The notes under the pieces were generated by a model. It made no database searches, was not told where the DNA came from, and was given only the letters and a program-made list of their open reading frames with translations. 46,336 bases of DNA, taken from Sporolactobacillus sp. THM7-4 (GTDB lineage: Bacteria; Bacillota; Bacilli; Bacillales; Sporolactobacillaceae). The translations under genes were made by a program, and so were the position numbers. The DNA lies in assembly GCF_004153165.1 (NCBI RefSeq), contig NZ_SEMD01000022.1, forward strand, positions 1 through 46,336, written 5' to 3'. How positions within the stretch are numbered: position 1 is the stretch's first letter; each line of letters opens with the position of its first letter. Below, one piece after another: positions 33,193-42,767 of the stretch.

Positions 33193-36100
33193 TTACTTTT
33201 TCAGGCTTAATAATGCCTGACCCGCGTGAACCTCATCGCCAGGCTTAACGAGAACGGAAGTAATGACGCCGTCTTCATTCGCCTTTTGAGCGAATTCCAT
33301 CTTCATACTCTCTTCAATAATAAGAGTCTCGCCTTTTTTTACCTTTTGGCCTTCTTTAACCAGTACCTTCCAAACGCTTCCAGGCATTTGACTGGTTATT
33401 GGTATGGAACCTTCAGGTAAATCGACTGAAGGGCCAAATGGGTCTTCCTCATGTTGTGATACAAACTTATCAAGTCCCAGACGATGCCAGGCTTCTCTTT
33501 CCTCATTAAAGGCCGACTGCTGCCTGGTGCGGAATTTATCAGTCTCTTCTTTAATGCTGTCAAGAAAAGACATGTACTTGCCAAGATCAAAAGTTGTTTC
33601 TGTGATGTCCGCTTCGAACCTGCCTCGGAGGAAGTCTTCACGATTCTGCAACAGTTCCTCTGGGGAGACCGGATAAAAACGAATCTGATCAAAGAAGCGC
33701 AGGAGCCACGGCTTATCCGGTTTGAAACTTTTAGTTGATCGTAAACTGTTCCACATTTGAATGGTTCTACCGACAAACTGATAGCCTCCAGGTCCTTCCA
33801 TCCCGTATACGCACATATATGCTCCGCCGATACCCACCGCGTTTTCCGGAGTCCAGGTTCTGGCTGGGTTGTATTTGGTTGTTACCAGAAGATGACGGGG
33901 ATCGGTCGGTACTGCAACCGGTGCGCCTAGATAGACATCGCCAAGTCCCAGAACAAGATAGTTGGCGTCAAAAACGATTTTTCTGACATCCTCAATGGAC
34001 GCAAGACCATTAATTCGACGTATAAACTCAGGATTGCTCGGGCACCATGGGGCATCATGCCGTACGTTCTGCTGATAACGGCTAGTCGCGAGCTGCGTTG
34101 CCGGATCATTCCATGATAATGGCAGTCGAACGATTCTTGAAGGTACGCGGGCATGCTCTAGCGGCATTAAGTTCTTGTCTATGCTTCGGACGACTGCACA
34201 CATTTCTTTAGCATTAGTTTTTGACGGGTCGAAGTGAATCTGGAGCGAACGAATACCGGGTGTAAGATCGATAATCGGTAGTGACTGATTTTCTTCAATG
34301 GCAGTCATGAGATGGTGGATCTGGAAACGATAAAGCAGATTTAATTCCATATCGCCATACTCAATAAGTAGATTGTCGTCACCAGAACAACGAACAGTAA
34401 TGGGAAACTGTCTGCCTCTGGACTCCTGAAATAAGATAGGGTACTGAGGATTAATCACCTGGGCACCAGAAAACTCTGATACAGATTGTTCTGAAGATGA
34501 GTATTCGCCTTTCAGTATTTTTTCCTGTTTTTTTCGGAGTGCATCAGCTTCTTCCAGCGTGATCAATCGGAAACGAACACTGTCCTCGGGATGAAGCTGT
34601 CCCATTTTCCACAGTTCAGCCAAGGCAATGGTTACCGGACAAACAAAACCGCCAAGACTGGGACCATCAGGACCAAGCAGAATAGGCATGTCGCCGGTCA
34701 GGTCAATCGCACCGACTGCATAGGGAACATCATGAACATTGGATGGGTGGAGTCCGGCCGTACCGCCATCTTCGCGTGCCCAGAGTGGTGCAGGGCCGAT
34801 TAATCGGACGCCTGTCCGGGAACTGTTAAAGTGAACTTTCCAATCTGTCTCTGTCAATTGTTTCAAATACTCAGGTTTTAAAAACTCCTCGGAACAGTGT
34901 GGACCTGGGATAACATGAATCGTCCATTGATGACTGATAGCTGGTTTTCGATAATGGGCTTCAATATGAGCTTCTTCTTTATGTGGATTTACTCTGAGTA
35001 CATCGCCGGCTTTTAAAGCGCGTCCCCCATGACCGCCAAAATGGCCTAATGTAAATGTAGCGGAACTTCCGAGAAACTTTGGCATGTCAAATCCACCGCC
35101 GAAGAGCAGATAGGTGCGCATTCCTGATTTTGCTTCCTTAAAAGCTAAAATCTGCCCTTTCTTGCCATAAATCTTTGTATACATGGGTACGGATTTTCCG
35201 TCAAGCGTTGCCTGCATATCTGCTCCCGTCAGACAAAAAAGAAGATCCCCACGGAATTTAAAAGAGCCTCCACGTAGTGTTAGTTCCAGTCCGCTGGCGC
35301 TTTCGTCATTTCCAAGAATACAGTTCCCAATACGGAAAGACCAATTATCCATAGGTCCAGATGGCGGTACCCCGACGCTCCAGTATCCCGTTCTGCCCGG
35401 AAAGTCCTGAACAGTCGTCTGAAGGCCGCCATCCAACACTTCTATGGCTTGTTCAGCAGGATGAAAGTTTTTCAGAAACTGTGTATGAATGGAACCGTTC
35501 TGATAGTCCTCTTGATCAAAAAGGGCTTGCAGATAATACAGATTCGTTGTAATGCCATACATCTTTGTCTCCCTGAGTGCAAGTTGCATAAGACGGATGG
35601 CATCCTTACGATCTCTTCCATGGACAATAATTTTGGCAAGCATCGGATCATAGAACGAAGACACAGTCACTCCGTCTCTTACCCAGGATTCATTTCTTGC
35701 TTTAACTGAAAAAATGACTTTATCCAATTTTCCGGGGCTGGGTCTGAAATCATGTAAGTGATCTTCTGCATAGATTCGACACTGAATGCTATGCCCGACT
35801 GGTTTCTTAATTAATTGGTTAAGTTCTTTGAGACCATCTGAAGCTTCGCGGATCATCCATTCGACGAGATCAATTCCGAGGACTTCTTCAGTTACGCCGT
35901 GTTCCACTTGAAGTCGGGTATTAACCTCGAGAAAATAAAAATCTTCCGAATCAATGTCATACAAAAATTCAACTGTCCCGGCACTTTTATAATGAACAGC
36001 AGAGGCAAGAGCCTCAGCTGAGTGGAACATCTTTTCGCGAGCAGTATCCGAGAGCAAGGGTGCTGGCGTTTCCTCAACTACTTTCTGGTTACGTCGCTGG

Positions 36101-36789
36101 ATGGAGCAGTCTCTTTCTCCCAAAGCGGCTACTTTGCCAGATTTTGTCCCAAATATCTGAACTTCAATGTGGCGCGCACGGTCAATATATTTTTCAAGAA
36201 ACAGTCCGCCGTTGTTAAAGTTCTTTTCAGATAAATGTTTTACAGATTCATACGTTTCCCGAAGTTCGGCTTCTGTCCGACAAATCCGCATTCCAATGCC
36301 GCCGCCGCCTGCTGTACTTTTTAATATCACCGGATATCCTATATTATCCGCATTTTGAACCGCTTCATCGAGACTTTGAATCAATCCGGTGCCAGGGAGA
36401 AGAGGAACACCCGCTTTCTTTGCTATCTTTCTTGCCGAATGTTTCAGACCAAACAGAGCGATCTGCTCTGGTTCAGGACCAATGAAAGTCATACCATTTT
36501 CAATACAGGCTTTAGCAAAATCGGCATTCTCACTCAAAAATCCGTACCCTGGATGGATTGCTTCAGCACCTGTCTTAAGCGCGACTTCTATTATACGACC
36601 AGCATTTAGATAACTGTCTTTTGCGGGTCCGGAACCGATCAGTACGGCTTCATCAGCTAGATCGACATGAAGACTGTCCTGATCTGCTTTGGTGTAAACG
36701 GCAACTGAAGTAATTCCCATTTTCCGCAGTGTTCGCTCGATGCGGACGGCAATTTCGCCCCGGTTTGCAATTAACACTTTTTTAAACAT
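33193..36789 (-). CDS. Guanidine/urea carboxylase, biotin-dependent
   Basis: ATP- and biotin-dependent carboxylase of 1,198 residues. Order: biotin carboxylase (1-450; VLIANRGEIAVRIERTLRKM, ILKSTAGGGGIGMRI, FLEVNTRLQVEHGVTE), AHS2/KipA-like part (about 455-770; TVQDFPGRTGYWSVGVPPSG), AHS1/KipI-like part (about 800-1010; GLGDVYLGAPVAVPTDPRHL, YNPARTWTPENAVGIGGAYM, EGPGGYQFVGRT), and a biotinyl domain at the end with the target Lys in EESMKME. Riboswitch-associated members of this family are known to prefer guanidine, forming carboxyguanidine. The guanidine-I riboswitch and the two DUF1989 genes upstream make guanidine the expected substrate; the sequence itself does not prove it. Confidence 0.92.
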   Translation of the reverse strand: MFKKVLIANRGEIAVRIERTLRKMGITSVAVYTKADQDSLHVDLADEAVLIGSGPAKDSYLNAGRIIEVALKTGAEAIHPGYGFLSENADFAKACIENGMTFIGPEPEQIALFGLKHSARKIAKKAGVPLLPGTGLIQSLDEAVQNADNIGYPVILKSTAGGGGIGMRICRTEAELRETYESVKHLSEKNFNNGGLFLEKYIDRARHIEVQIFGTKSGKVAALGERDCSIQRRNQKVVEETPAPLLSDTAREKMFHSAEALASAVHYKSAGTVEFLYDIDSEDFYFLEVNTRLQVEHGVTEEVLGIDLVEWMIREASDGLKELNQLIKKPVGHSIQCRIYAEDHLHDFRPSPGKLDKVIFSVKARNESWVRDGVTVSSFYDPMLAKIIVHGRDRKDAIRLMQLALRETKMYGITTNLYYLQALFDQEDYQNGSIHTQFLKNFHPAEQAIEVLDGGLQTTVQDFPGRTGYWSVGVPPSGPMDNWSFRIGNCILGNDESASGLELTLRGGSFKFRGDLLFCLTGADMQATLDGKSVPMYTKIYGKKGQILAFKEAKSGMRTYLLFGGGFDMPKFLGSSATFTLGHFGGHGGRALKAGDVLRVNPHKEEAHIEAHYRKPAISHQWTIHVIPGPHCSEEFLKPEYLKQLTETDWKVHFNSSRTGVRLIGPAPLWAREDGGTAGLHPSNVHDVPYAVGAIDLTGDMPILLGPDGPSLGGFVCPVTIALAELWKMGQLHPEDSVRFRLITLEEADALRKKQEKILKGEYSSSEQSVSEFSGAQVINPQYPILFQESRGRQFPITVRCSGDDNLLIEYGDMELNLLYRFQIHHLMTAIEENQSLPIIDLTPGIRSLQIHFDPSKTNAKEMCAVVRSIDKNLMPLEHARVPSRIVRLPLSWNDPATQLATSRYQQNVRHDAPWCPSNPEFIRRINGLASIEDVRKIVFDANYLVLGLGDVYLGAPVAVPTDPRHLLVTTKYNPARTWTPENAVGIGGAYMCVYGMEGPGGYQFVGRTIQMWNSLRSTKSFKPDKPWLLRFFDQIRFYPVSPEELLQNREDFLRGRFEADITETTFDLGKYMSFLDSIKEETDKFRTRQQSAFNEEREAWHRLGLDKFVSQHEEDPFGPSVDLPEGSIPITSQMPGSVWKVLVKEGQKVKKGETLIIEESMKMEFAQKANEDGVITSVLVKPGDEVHAGQALLSLKK

Positions 36790-36818
36790 TAATAGATTCT
36801 CCTTTCCCCGCCATTAAA

Positions 36819-37475
36819 CTATTTATCCCAAATGAGTACCCTGATCGGTGTTGGATTGTATGCATTGCAAGGATTGTTGAGTTGCGGGCAGTTACTGATT
36901 AATACCGTAGTGTGAGCAATGGAAGTCATCTCAACATATCTTCCAGGAGCTGAAATTCCGTCTGCGAATTCAAGATTACCATCCGGTGTAACCGGGACAT
37001 TCATAAAAAAGTTGATGTTTGGAGCTAGATCACGTTTGGAATAAGCATACGTTCCTTTGTGATGAGCCATGTGATACATAAATGTATCCCGGCAGGCGTG
37101 CATATGAATTTTTTCATGAGCGTAACGTACCGTGTTGCTTTGGGGGGAGCATGCACCGCCAAGCGTATCATGTCGACCGCAAGTATCCGCTGTTATTTCT
37201 AGTAGTGGTTTGCCGGATTCTGCCCGAAGTATAGTACCTGTCGTCAGATATATATTCTTTTGGCTGCTGATTGTCATTGTGGCACTGTAATGATCACGCG
37301 GATCATCTGTATCAAAAAAGGTGGTATCAACGGCTTGATTTCCTTCCAGGTCGATGATACGAAGGATCTGGCCCGGTTTCAAATCGTGCATCCAGCCTTT
37401 TCCGGCCAGTATGACTTCATTATAAAAAGCATCTTTTTCCTGATGTACACTCTCTGTCATAACAAGTTCTGACAT
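36819..37475 (-). CDS. cgdB: DUF1989 urea-carboxylase-associated protein, carboxyguanidine deiminase subunit
   Basis: One of two paralogous DUF1989 proteins in the operon. Such pairs were shown to form carboxyguanidine deiminase (CgdAB), which converts carboxyguanidine to allophanate and ammonia. This 218-residue copy has [20 protein letters not shown], the Cys/His-rich [28 protein letters not shown]-like His segments, [14 protein letters not shown] and [14 protein letters not shown], all family marks. The ATG at 37475 is preceded by GGAGGAGG; the frame upstream has no site. It lies 29 bp from the carboxylase. Assignment of A versus B subunit is by order and family feel. Confidence 0.82.
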   Translation of the reverse strand: MSELVMTESVHQEKDAFYNEVILAGKGWMHDLKPGQILRIIDLEGNQAVDTTFFDTDDPRDHYSATMTISSQKNIYLTTGTILRAESGKPLLEITADTCGRHDTLGGACSPQSNTVRYAHEKIHMHACRDTFMYHMAHHKGTYAYSKRDLAPNINFFMNVPVTPDGNLEFADGISAPGRYVEMTSIAHTTVLISNCPQLNNPCNAYNPTPIRVLIWDK

Positions 37476-37504
37476 TTTTATTCCTCCTCCAACATTTATT
37501 TTAG

Positions 37505-38218
37505 TTAGGATAATGCGTCCATTTCCCATGTGTTTTCAAAAGCTCGCTGATTTTCCGGGCAGAAAAGGAAGCAAGGATCCAGTGGGCTGACCGCTGCAGC
37601 CGGAAGGACATCACATTTGACTGGAACTGATGGATAGTCGGTTCGTGGGTCAACCGGGTTAGGCGTGTTGGACAGAATGAAAAGTGTATCCATTTCTGTT
37701 CGAAGCGTAACCGTTGCACCCTCAGGACAATAGTCACTGACGAAGGTCATGTTCCCGTTTTCATCACTGGTTATTTTGGAAAAAAAGTTAACCGGTGCCG
37801 TCAGATCCCTTGCATCCAAGCCATTTCGGACCAATTCAATGGTGAAGTTCTCCTGACCGCATCTCAGCCATTCATTACGGACTTCCTGATACAGGGATTT
37901 TCCATACTTCTCATCAGTCAATTTCCGTGTTGTGTATCCACTAATCGTATCGTGCCAGCCCAGACTGTCTTCGACAATGCTAATCAAGGCGCGGCCGTTA
38001 TCACTCATCAGAATATTCCCTGCCGTCAGATGAAAAGTGTGCTGCGCTTTCAATGTATCCGGCATGTTATAGCGTTCTGAGTAATCATGGGCATTGTAAA
38101 AAAGTGCAGACAGGTTGGCGCCCTTTCCGAGAGCTGTTAAGCGAAACAATCTACCGCGCTTGATGATCCCTGACCACTTTTCTCCTTTGCGTAATGTTTT
38201 TGTCCATATACTTTGCAT
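37505..38218 (-). CDS. cgdA: DUF1989 urea-carboxylase-associated protein, carboxyguanidine deiminase partner subunit
   Basis: Paralog of the next gene, 237 residues: [21 protein letters not shown]-type N-terminus, [39 protein letters not shown]-like core replaced by [36 protein letters not shown] and a C-terminal [17 protein letters not shown]. It lacks the Cys-Gly-Arg-His cluster of its partner, suggesting that catalysis and structure are divided between the subunits. It is the first gene after the minus-strand guanidine-I riboswitch, about 90 nt downstream of the terminator. Confidence 0.82.
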   Translation of the reverse strand: MQSIWTKTLRKGEKWSGIIKRGRLFRLTALGKGANLSALFYNAHDYSERYNMPDTLKAQHTFHLTAGNILMSDNGRALISIVEDSLGWHDTISGYTTRKLTDEKYGKSLYQEVRNEWLRCGQENFTIELVRNGLDARDLTAPVNFFSKITSDENGNMTFVSDYCPEGATVTLRTEMDTLFILSNTPNPVDPRTDYPSVPVKCDVLPAAAVSPLDPCFLFCPENQRAFENTWEMDALS

Positions 38219-38311
38219 CGCGAAAGCCTCCTTTGTTCTTCAAGAAAACTTAGATCCTGTGTTGATTTCCAGGAATAGGCTATGAATTATGAATATTTTT
38301 ACTAAAGACAA

Positions 38312-38358
38312 AATAAAAAGCCCGGAAGATATCCTCGTGAAAGGTATCTCCCGGGCTT
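38312..38358 (-). terminator. Riboswitch-controlled terminator, degradation operon
   Basis: AGCCCGGGAGATACC on the minus strand pairs with GGATATCTTCCGGGCT, then TTTTTATTTTG. The 5' arm is the last block of the aptamer. Confidence 0.85.
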
Positions 38359-38445
38359 TTGTCCCTCCGTGTCCACAAAAATTTGTGTGCTCTCTCTCGG
38401 ACCAATCAGTTGGCACATGTAGCCAACCTGGAACCCTAGAAAGCC
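38346..38445 (-). promoter_or_regulatory. Guanidine-I (ykkC) riboswitch of the degradation operon
   Basis: The minus strand carries the conserved blocks in order: CTAGGGTTCC, GGTCCGAGAGA, then ACACGGAGGGACAAAAGCCC and GGGAGA. Between them are two hairpins (GTTGGCTACATGTGCCAAC; CACAAATTTTTGTG). The GGGAGA end is shared with the terminator at 38312-38358, so ligand binding should prevent termination and switch the operon on. Confidence 0.95.
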
Positions 38446-38721
38446 TTGTTATTCAATTCTGGAATCATTAGTCCATTCAGAAAAATCACACATAATCTAT
38501 TGACAGTATTATTACACAGGACATCTTAAAAAATCAAGGAATTTTATGAAGAAGTTTAAAAGTATTAGCGGGTTATTAAGAAAACAATTAATTTTGATCT
38601 ATTTATGTATTTCTGCAAGATATAGCGTGATTGTTAATATTGTATGGCTGTAAGCGTTCACACTTTATAAAGGAAAATGTCGTTTTATTGATATTAATGT
38701 TAGAAAGTATGACATGGGTAT
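38446..38721. other. Divergent promoter region between the two guanidine switches
   Basis: About 275 bp, very AT-rich, no gene. It must hold the minus-strand promoter. A TTGACA (38500) on the plus strand with ATCTTA 17 bp later is a weak extra plus promoter; I could not fix the minus one. Confidence 0.4.
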
Positions 38722-38749
38722 TGCTATTTTCTGAATGTTATATATACTG
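38722..38749 (+). promoter_or_regulatory. Candidate promoter of the guanidine transport operon
   Basis: TTGCTA, 16-bp spacer, TATACT; predicted start near 38756, about 17 nt before the riboswitch begins. Confidence 0.5.
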
Positions 38750-38772
38750 TTATTTAACTAAATAACCAACAA

Positions 38773-38870
38773 GTCTTCTAGGGTTCCGTTATTATTTTTT
38801 TAATAATAAGACTGGTCCGAGAGAAGGCGATCCTAATCAGGTTTACACGGAGGGACAAAAGCCCGGGAGA
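38773..38870 (+). promoter_or_regulatory. Guanidine-I (ykkC) riboswitch of the transport operon
   Basis: Conserved blocks are CTAGGGTTCCG (38778), CTGGTCCGAGAGAAGG (38812) and ACACGGAGGGACAAAAGCCC (38845) followed by GGGAGA. The 26-nt 3' block is identical to that of the divergent switch; the hairpin regions differ completely, so these are not recent duplicates. Confidence 0.95.
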
Positions 38871-38902
38871 ATTACTGATTCTCCTTGTGGCTTTTTATTT
38901 TT
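38860..38902 (+). terminator. Riboswitch-controlled terminator, transport operon
   Basis: GGGAGAA-TTACTGA-TTCTCC with outer AGCC/GGCT pairs, followed by TTTTTATTTTT. The 5' arm again overlaps the end of the aptamer. Confidence 0.82.
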
Positions 38903-39063
38903 AGGGGGGGATTAAGAAGGATTTATTAAAGGATTCGTCGGAAAGGCTGATTCTATGTTTTTCCTTTTATTTAGTGCTTAAAGGTAATTATAATACAGAT
39001 TTATTTTTGACATCCGTTTATTGATTAACCTTGGTTTTTAAAAAATTAGATGGAGGAAACTAG

Positions 39064-40083
39064 ATGAAAACAAAAATAAAACTATCACTTTTTCTATTAC
39101 TGGTTTTATTGATTGTTCTTGGTGGATGTTCGTCCAATAAAAGTTCAGGAAGCAGTTCTACAGCATCAAGCAGTAAAAAGATAGTTTTAGGGTTTAATCC
39201 GTGGCCAGGTTACTTTCCGTGGTACATAGCTCAGGAAAAAGGGTTCTTTAAAAAATATGGATTGAATGTTCAGCTAAAACAATTTTCCGATCTTAGTGGA
39301 ATGCTAAATGCCCTTTCAGGTGGTCAGTTAGACGCAGCAGGTGTAACAATCAACGACATGATCGTTCCGCTTAGCAAAGGTGCGGACCTAAAAGCAGTAG
39401 GTGTCTACGACATTTCGAACGGCGGAGATGCTTTTGTTGTTAATAAAAATATTAAGACTTTTAATGATTTGAAGGGTAAGAATGTTGCAACTGAATTGGG
39501 AACCGTTGATCATCTGCTTATGCTTGAAGGTATGAAAAAGGCGGGGCTTAAAGCTTCAGATATTCATTTCTCAAATATGAGTATCAGTGATGCTGGGAAT
39601 GCATTAATTTCTGGAAAATTAGAAGGAGCTTCGCTTTATGAACCTTACATCAGCAAAGCAATAAGCAGCGGCAAAGCAAAGGTTCTGTTTTCCTCAGCAG
39701 ATATGCCGGGATTAATTACTGACGTAATAGCTGTAAAGGGAAAGCTTGCCAAGTCCAATCCTAAAGATACTGAGAATCTGCTTCGTGCTTGGTATGATGC
39801 ATTGGCTTATTGGCATCAACATCCAAATGAATCAATGAAAATTATGGCAAAGGCAGCAAACACACCAGTTAACGAATATAAGAATGTCTATAAAACTATC
39901 AAAATTTATAATCTTAACGAAAGTATTCAGGCATTCAAAAGGGCGAACAGCTACAGCTCCTTATATTTTACTGGAACGGAAACATCTAAATTTCTGAGAA
40001 GTCAGAAGATAATTGATCAGTATCCAGACCTATCCAAGGCTCTTGATAATCAGTTTCTTAAAAAACTGCAATCGAAGAAATAG
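39064..40083 (+). CDS. Lipoprotein binding protein, NMT1/TauA type (first copy)
   Basis: Extracytoplasmic receptor of 339 residues. The signal peptide ends LLIVLGG then Cys (lipobox), followed by a Ser-rich linker. The fold is the nitrate/taurine/thiamine-precursor type (GFNPWPGYFPWYIAQEKGFF, GGQLDAAGVTINDMIVPL, LKGKNVATELGTVDHLLML, GKLEGASLYEPYISKA). GGAGG lies six bases before the ATG. It is the first gene behind a guanidine-I riboswitch. Guanidine-I-linked transporters of this type are known; the ligand is presumably guanidine or a guanidine-containing compound. Confidence 0.88.
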   Translation: MKTKIKLSLFLLLVLLIVLGGCSSNKSSGSSSTASSSKKIVLGFNPWPGYFPWYIAQEKGFFKKYGLNVQLKQFSDLSGMLNALSGGQLDAAGVTINDMIVPLSKGADLKAVGVYDISNGGDAFVVNKNIKTFNDLKGKNVATELGTVDHLLMLEGMKKAGLKASDIHFSNMSISDAGNALISGKLEGASLYEPYISKAISSGKAKVLFSSADMPGLITDVIAVKGKLAKSNPKDTENLLRAWYDALAYWHQHPNESMKIMAKAANTPVNEYKNVYKTIKIYNLNESIQAFKRANSYSSLYFTGTETSKFLRSQKIIDQYPDLSKALDNQFLKKLQSKK

Positions 40084-40148
40084 ATGGTTATCTTTTAAAC
40101 ATCTGGATAATTAGAGCAGATATGAGGCACGTATTGGGGGAATCAAAC

Positions 40149-41069
40149 ATGAACATTCTGGTAACTGGTGGACTCGGATTTTTAGGAAGTAACTTGGTAC
40201 AAATGTTGGTGGAAAAGGGTGAACATGTGATCAGTTATGACAGAAGGGGGAAGGAAAGCAAAAATGAAAAACAACTGAGTTACGTACAAGGGGATTTACT
40301 AGATCTACCTTTCTTACTTGAGACAATCAGAAAATATGAAGTAGATCGGATTATCCACACCGCAGCCATTTCTCATCCGGTGATTGCCATTGATATTCCA
40401 TATCAGACAGTATTAACAAATGCGGTTGGAACAATGAATGTTTTTGAGGCAGCAAGATTATCAGGAATCAATCGAGTTGTGAACTTAAGCTCTGAATACG
40501 CTTATGGTAATAACGAAGAACTAGTAACGACAGACGAGGATATTCCGTTACATCCATCAGGTGTATATGGAGCCACTAAAGTGTTTACTGAAAAACTATC
40601 AGCTGCTTATAGGAATCACTATGGCGTTGAAATTCCATCTCTACGTCCTGGATGGATTTATGGTCCAGGGCAATTTATGCCATGCTACATGAAGACTTTG
40701 CTACGTAATGCAATTGATGGTGTGCCAACGATTATGTCTGAAGGAAGAGACCATGAATTTCAATACGTACATGTACGTGATGTAGCACAGGCCTGCATTT
40801 TAGCATGTACTGTCGATACCCTTGAAACGTATGTATACTCAATTACAGCTGGATATAAAACCAGATACAGTGATCTGATTGATTATGTCAAAAAGCTTTA
40901 TCCTGACGCGGTCATTCAGGTGGGAGAAGGCTATTTTGCAGATATAGATCGATATGCAACAATTGATATCTCACGGGCAAGAAGAGAACTAGGATATACT
41001 CCTGTTTATTCAAATCTAGAAGAAGGTGTTAAATCGTACGCAAACTGGCTGAGGAACCACCCTTACTGA
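40149..41069 (+). CDS. NAD-dependent epimerase/dehydratase (extended SDR)
   Basis: A 306-residue Rossmann-fold protein: NAD-binding TGGLGFLGSN at the N-terminus, YVQGDLLD (Asp for adenine), HTAAISHP, the catalytic NLSSEYAYG Ser and the YGATK Tyr-Lys pair, then RPGWIYGPG. This is the GalE/RfbB-like extended SDR pattern. The ATG at 40149 has GGGGGAA six bases upstream; the earlier ATG has none. It sits between the first binding protein and the permease, inside a guanidine-controlled transport operon, where a sugar-nucleotide epimerase has no obvious place. Substrate unknown. Confidence 0.85.
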   Translation: MNILVTGGLGFLGSNLVQMLVEKGEHVISYDRRGKESKNEKQLSYVQGDLLDLPFLLETIRKYEVDRIIHTAAISHPVIAIDIPYQTVLTNAVGTMNVFEAARLSGINRVVNLSSEYAYGNNEELVTTDEDIPLHPSGVYGATKVFTEKLSAAYRNHYGVEIPSLRPGWIYGPGQFMPCYMKTLLRNAIDGVPTIMSEGRDHEFQYVHVRDVAQACILACTVDTLETYVYSITAGYKTRYSDLIDYVKKLYPDAVIQVGEGYFADIDRYATIDISRARRELGYTPVYSNLEEGVKSYANWLRNHPY

Positions 41070-41146
41070 TCTCCTTCCTTAATTATGGTAACCAGATTCG
41101 AGCAGCAATATATAATTATAAAATTTGAGGGGAGCGAGAGCCTGAG

Positions 41147-41953
41147 ATGAAACCTCCTACAAAATCTAAGTATTTTAAAATCCGTGAAGACATTCCGAAA
41201 AAGTGGTATTGGTGTGGAACCATCGTTACGTTTATCGCATTACTTTTAATTTGGGAATTGATGAGTATTTTTCAGGTAGTACAAGCAACATTTCTCCCGA
41301 GTCCGGGGAATGTGTTTCTTACTTTGGTACAGCTAATCCAAACCGGGAGTTACTGGACAGATATCGGTATAAGTATTTATCGAGTGTTTATGGGTTTCTT
41401 GCTGGCAGCAGTCATTGGAATCCCTCTTGGGGTGCTTGCAGGGACTTTTAAGATTTCTGAATCGGTCATTATTCCTTTAAGCGAGTTTGTACGATATATG
41501 CCGGCACCTGCCTTTATTCCATTAGTAATGGTTTGGGCGGGTATTGGAGAAACAGCAAAGATTCTAATTATATTTATCGGAAGTTTCTTTCAATTGGTGA
41601 TCATGGTTGCTGACGATACTCGTGCTGTTAATAAAGATTTGATTTATGCCTCCTATACACTTGGAGCTAACCGGAAAACAGCATTATTGAGAGTTATTGT
41701 ACCCGCATTGCTTCCAAGACTTTTCTCCACACTGCGACTCATCATGGGGTGGGCATGGACATATCTAGTTGTTGCTGAATTGGTGGCCGCAGACAGCGGT
41801 TTAGGATATTCTATTTTAAAAGCTCAAAGATTTATGAATACAAATATCATTTTTGTAGGTATTTTGGTTATCGGATTATTGGGATTGCTTATTGATCGTT
41901 TTTTTGTCATATTTGAACGTGTTTTGTTCCCATGGTCTGGGGGTGAACGATAA
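41147..41953 (+). CDS. ABC transporter permease, SsuC/TauC type
   Basis: A 268-residue membrane protein with about six helices. The EAA-like loop reads YASYTLGANRKTALLRVIVP near residue 168, the docking site for the ATPase. Family features include the LPSPGNVFLTL stretch after helix 1 and RYMPAPAFIPLVMVW. The ATG follows GAGGGGAG. The ATPase start lies one base after its stop codon, so both are coupled. Confidence 0.9.
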   Translation: MKPPTKSKYFKIREDIPKKWYWCGTIVTFIALLLIWELMSIFQVVQATFLPSPGNVFLTLVQLIQTGSYWTDIGISIYRVFMGFLLAAVIGIPLGVLAGTFKISESVIIPLSEFVRYMPAPAFIPLVMVWAGIGETAKILIIFIGSFFQLVIMVADDTRAVNKDLIYASYTLGANRKTALLRVIVPALLPRLFSTLRLIMGWAWTYLVVAELVAADSGLGYSILKAQRFMNTNIIFVGILVIGLLGLLIDRFFVIFERVLFPWSGGER

Positions 41954-41954
41954 G

Positions 41955-42746
41955 ATGAATCAAGCGATTACAGTTGAAAAGTTATCCTTAGAAAAACGTG
42001 CTATTGATGTTCGCCATCTGACTAAAATTTATCACACAAAGAAAAAAGACGTTAAAGCAATAGAAGACATCTCACTTTATGCAAAACCCCAAGAGTTTGT
42101 CAGTATTGTCGGCCCATCGGGTTGCGGCAAGTCGACCTTGCTTAGAATTTTGGCCGGATTGGATAATCTTACAGACGGAGAAGCTACCTTATTTGGAAAA
42201 GAGATAGATGGGCCCGGTGCGGATCGGGGCATGGTTTTCCAAGGTTATACTCTTTTTCCATGGTTGTCGGTACGTAAAAACATCGAATTCGGTCTGAAAC
42301 TTAAGAATATGAAAGCTAAAGAGAGAAAGGATTTGTCAGACTATTTTCTTAAAATGGTAGATCTCGAGAAATTTGCTAACGCTTATCCGAAAGAGCTGTC
42401 TGGCGGAATGAAACAGCGTGTCGCGATAGCCAGAGCGCTGGCAAACAATCCTAAAGTCTTGCTAATGGATGAACCATTCGGAGCTCTCGATGCACAGACA
42501 CGGTCCGATATGCAGCAACTTTTGCTGGAAATTTGGAAAAGGGAGAAAACGACCATAGTTTTCATAACTCATGATATTGAAGAAGCTATTTTCTTGTCCC
42601 AGCGGGTTTATGTGATGAAAGCTCATCCCGGAAGATTGGCTGAAGAGCTCAATGTAGATTTAGGTTTGTTTGAAAATGGTGAACTTGTCAAACCGAATGA
42701 GTTTCTAAAGATAAAAGATTATATCGTTTCTTTGCTGAAAAAATGA
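41955..42746 (+). CDS. ABC transporter ATP-binding protein, SsuB/TauB type
   Basis: A 263-residue ATPase: Walker A GPSGCGKST, Q-loop VFQGYTLFPWLSV, signature LSGGMKQRVAIARAL, Walker B VLLMDEPFGALD and H-loop FITHDIEEA. The FPW in the Q-loop and GGMKQR in the signature are typical of the nitrate/sulfonate/taurine group. GGGGGTGA precedes the ATG at 41955 at good spacing; a longer frame upstream lies in the permease gene. There is no TOBE domain. Confidence 0.93.
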   Translation: MNQAITVEKLSLEKRAIDVRHLTKIYHTKKKDVKAIEDISLYAKPQEFVSIVGPSGCGKSTLLRILAGLDNLTDGEATLFGKEIDGPGADRGMVFQGYTLFPWLSVRKNIEFGLKLKNMKAKERKDLSDYFLKMVDLEKFANAYPKELSGGMKQRVAIARALANNPKVLLMDEPFGALDAQTRSDMQQLLLEIWKREKTTIVFITHDIEEAIFLSQRVYVMKAHPGRLAEELNVDLGLFENGELVKPNEFLKIKDYIVSLLKK

Positions 42747-42767
42747 AATTTTCGAGGAGGAAAGAAG

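Noticed and set aside
38500-38530. TTGACA-based plus-strand promoter
   Set aside because: Good -35 but poor -10 (ATCTTA), and about 250 bp from the riboswitch; the TTGCTA/TATACT pair at 38722 fits better.
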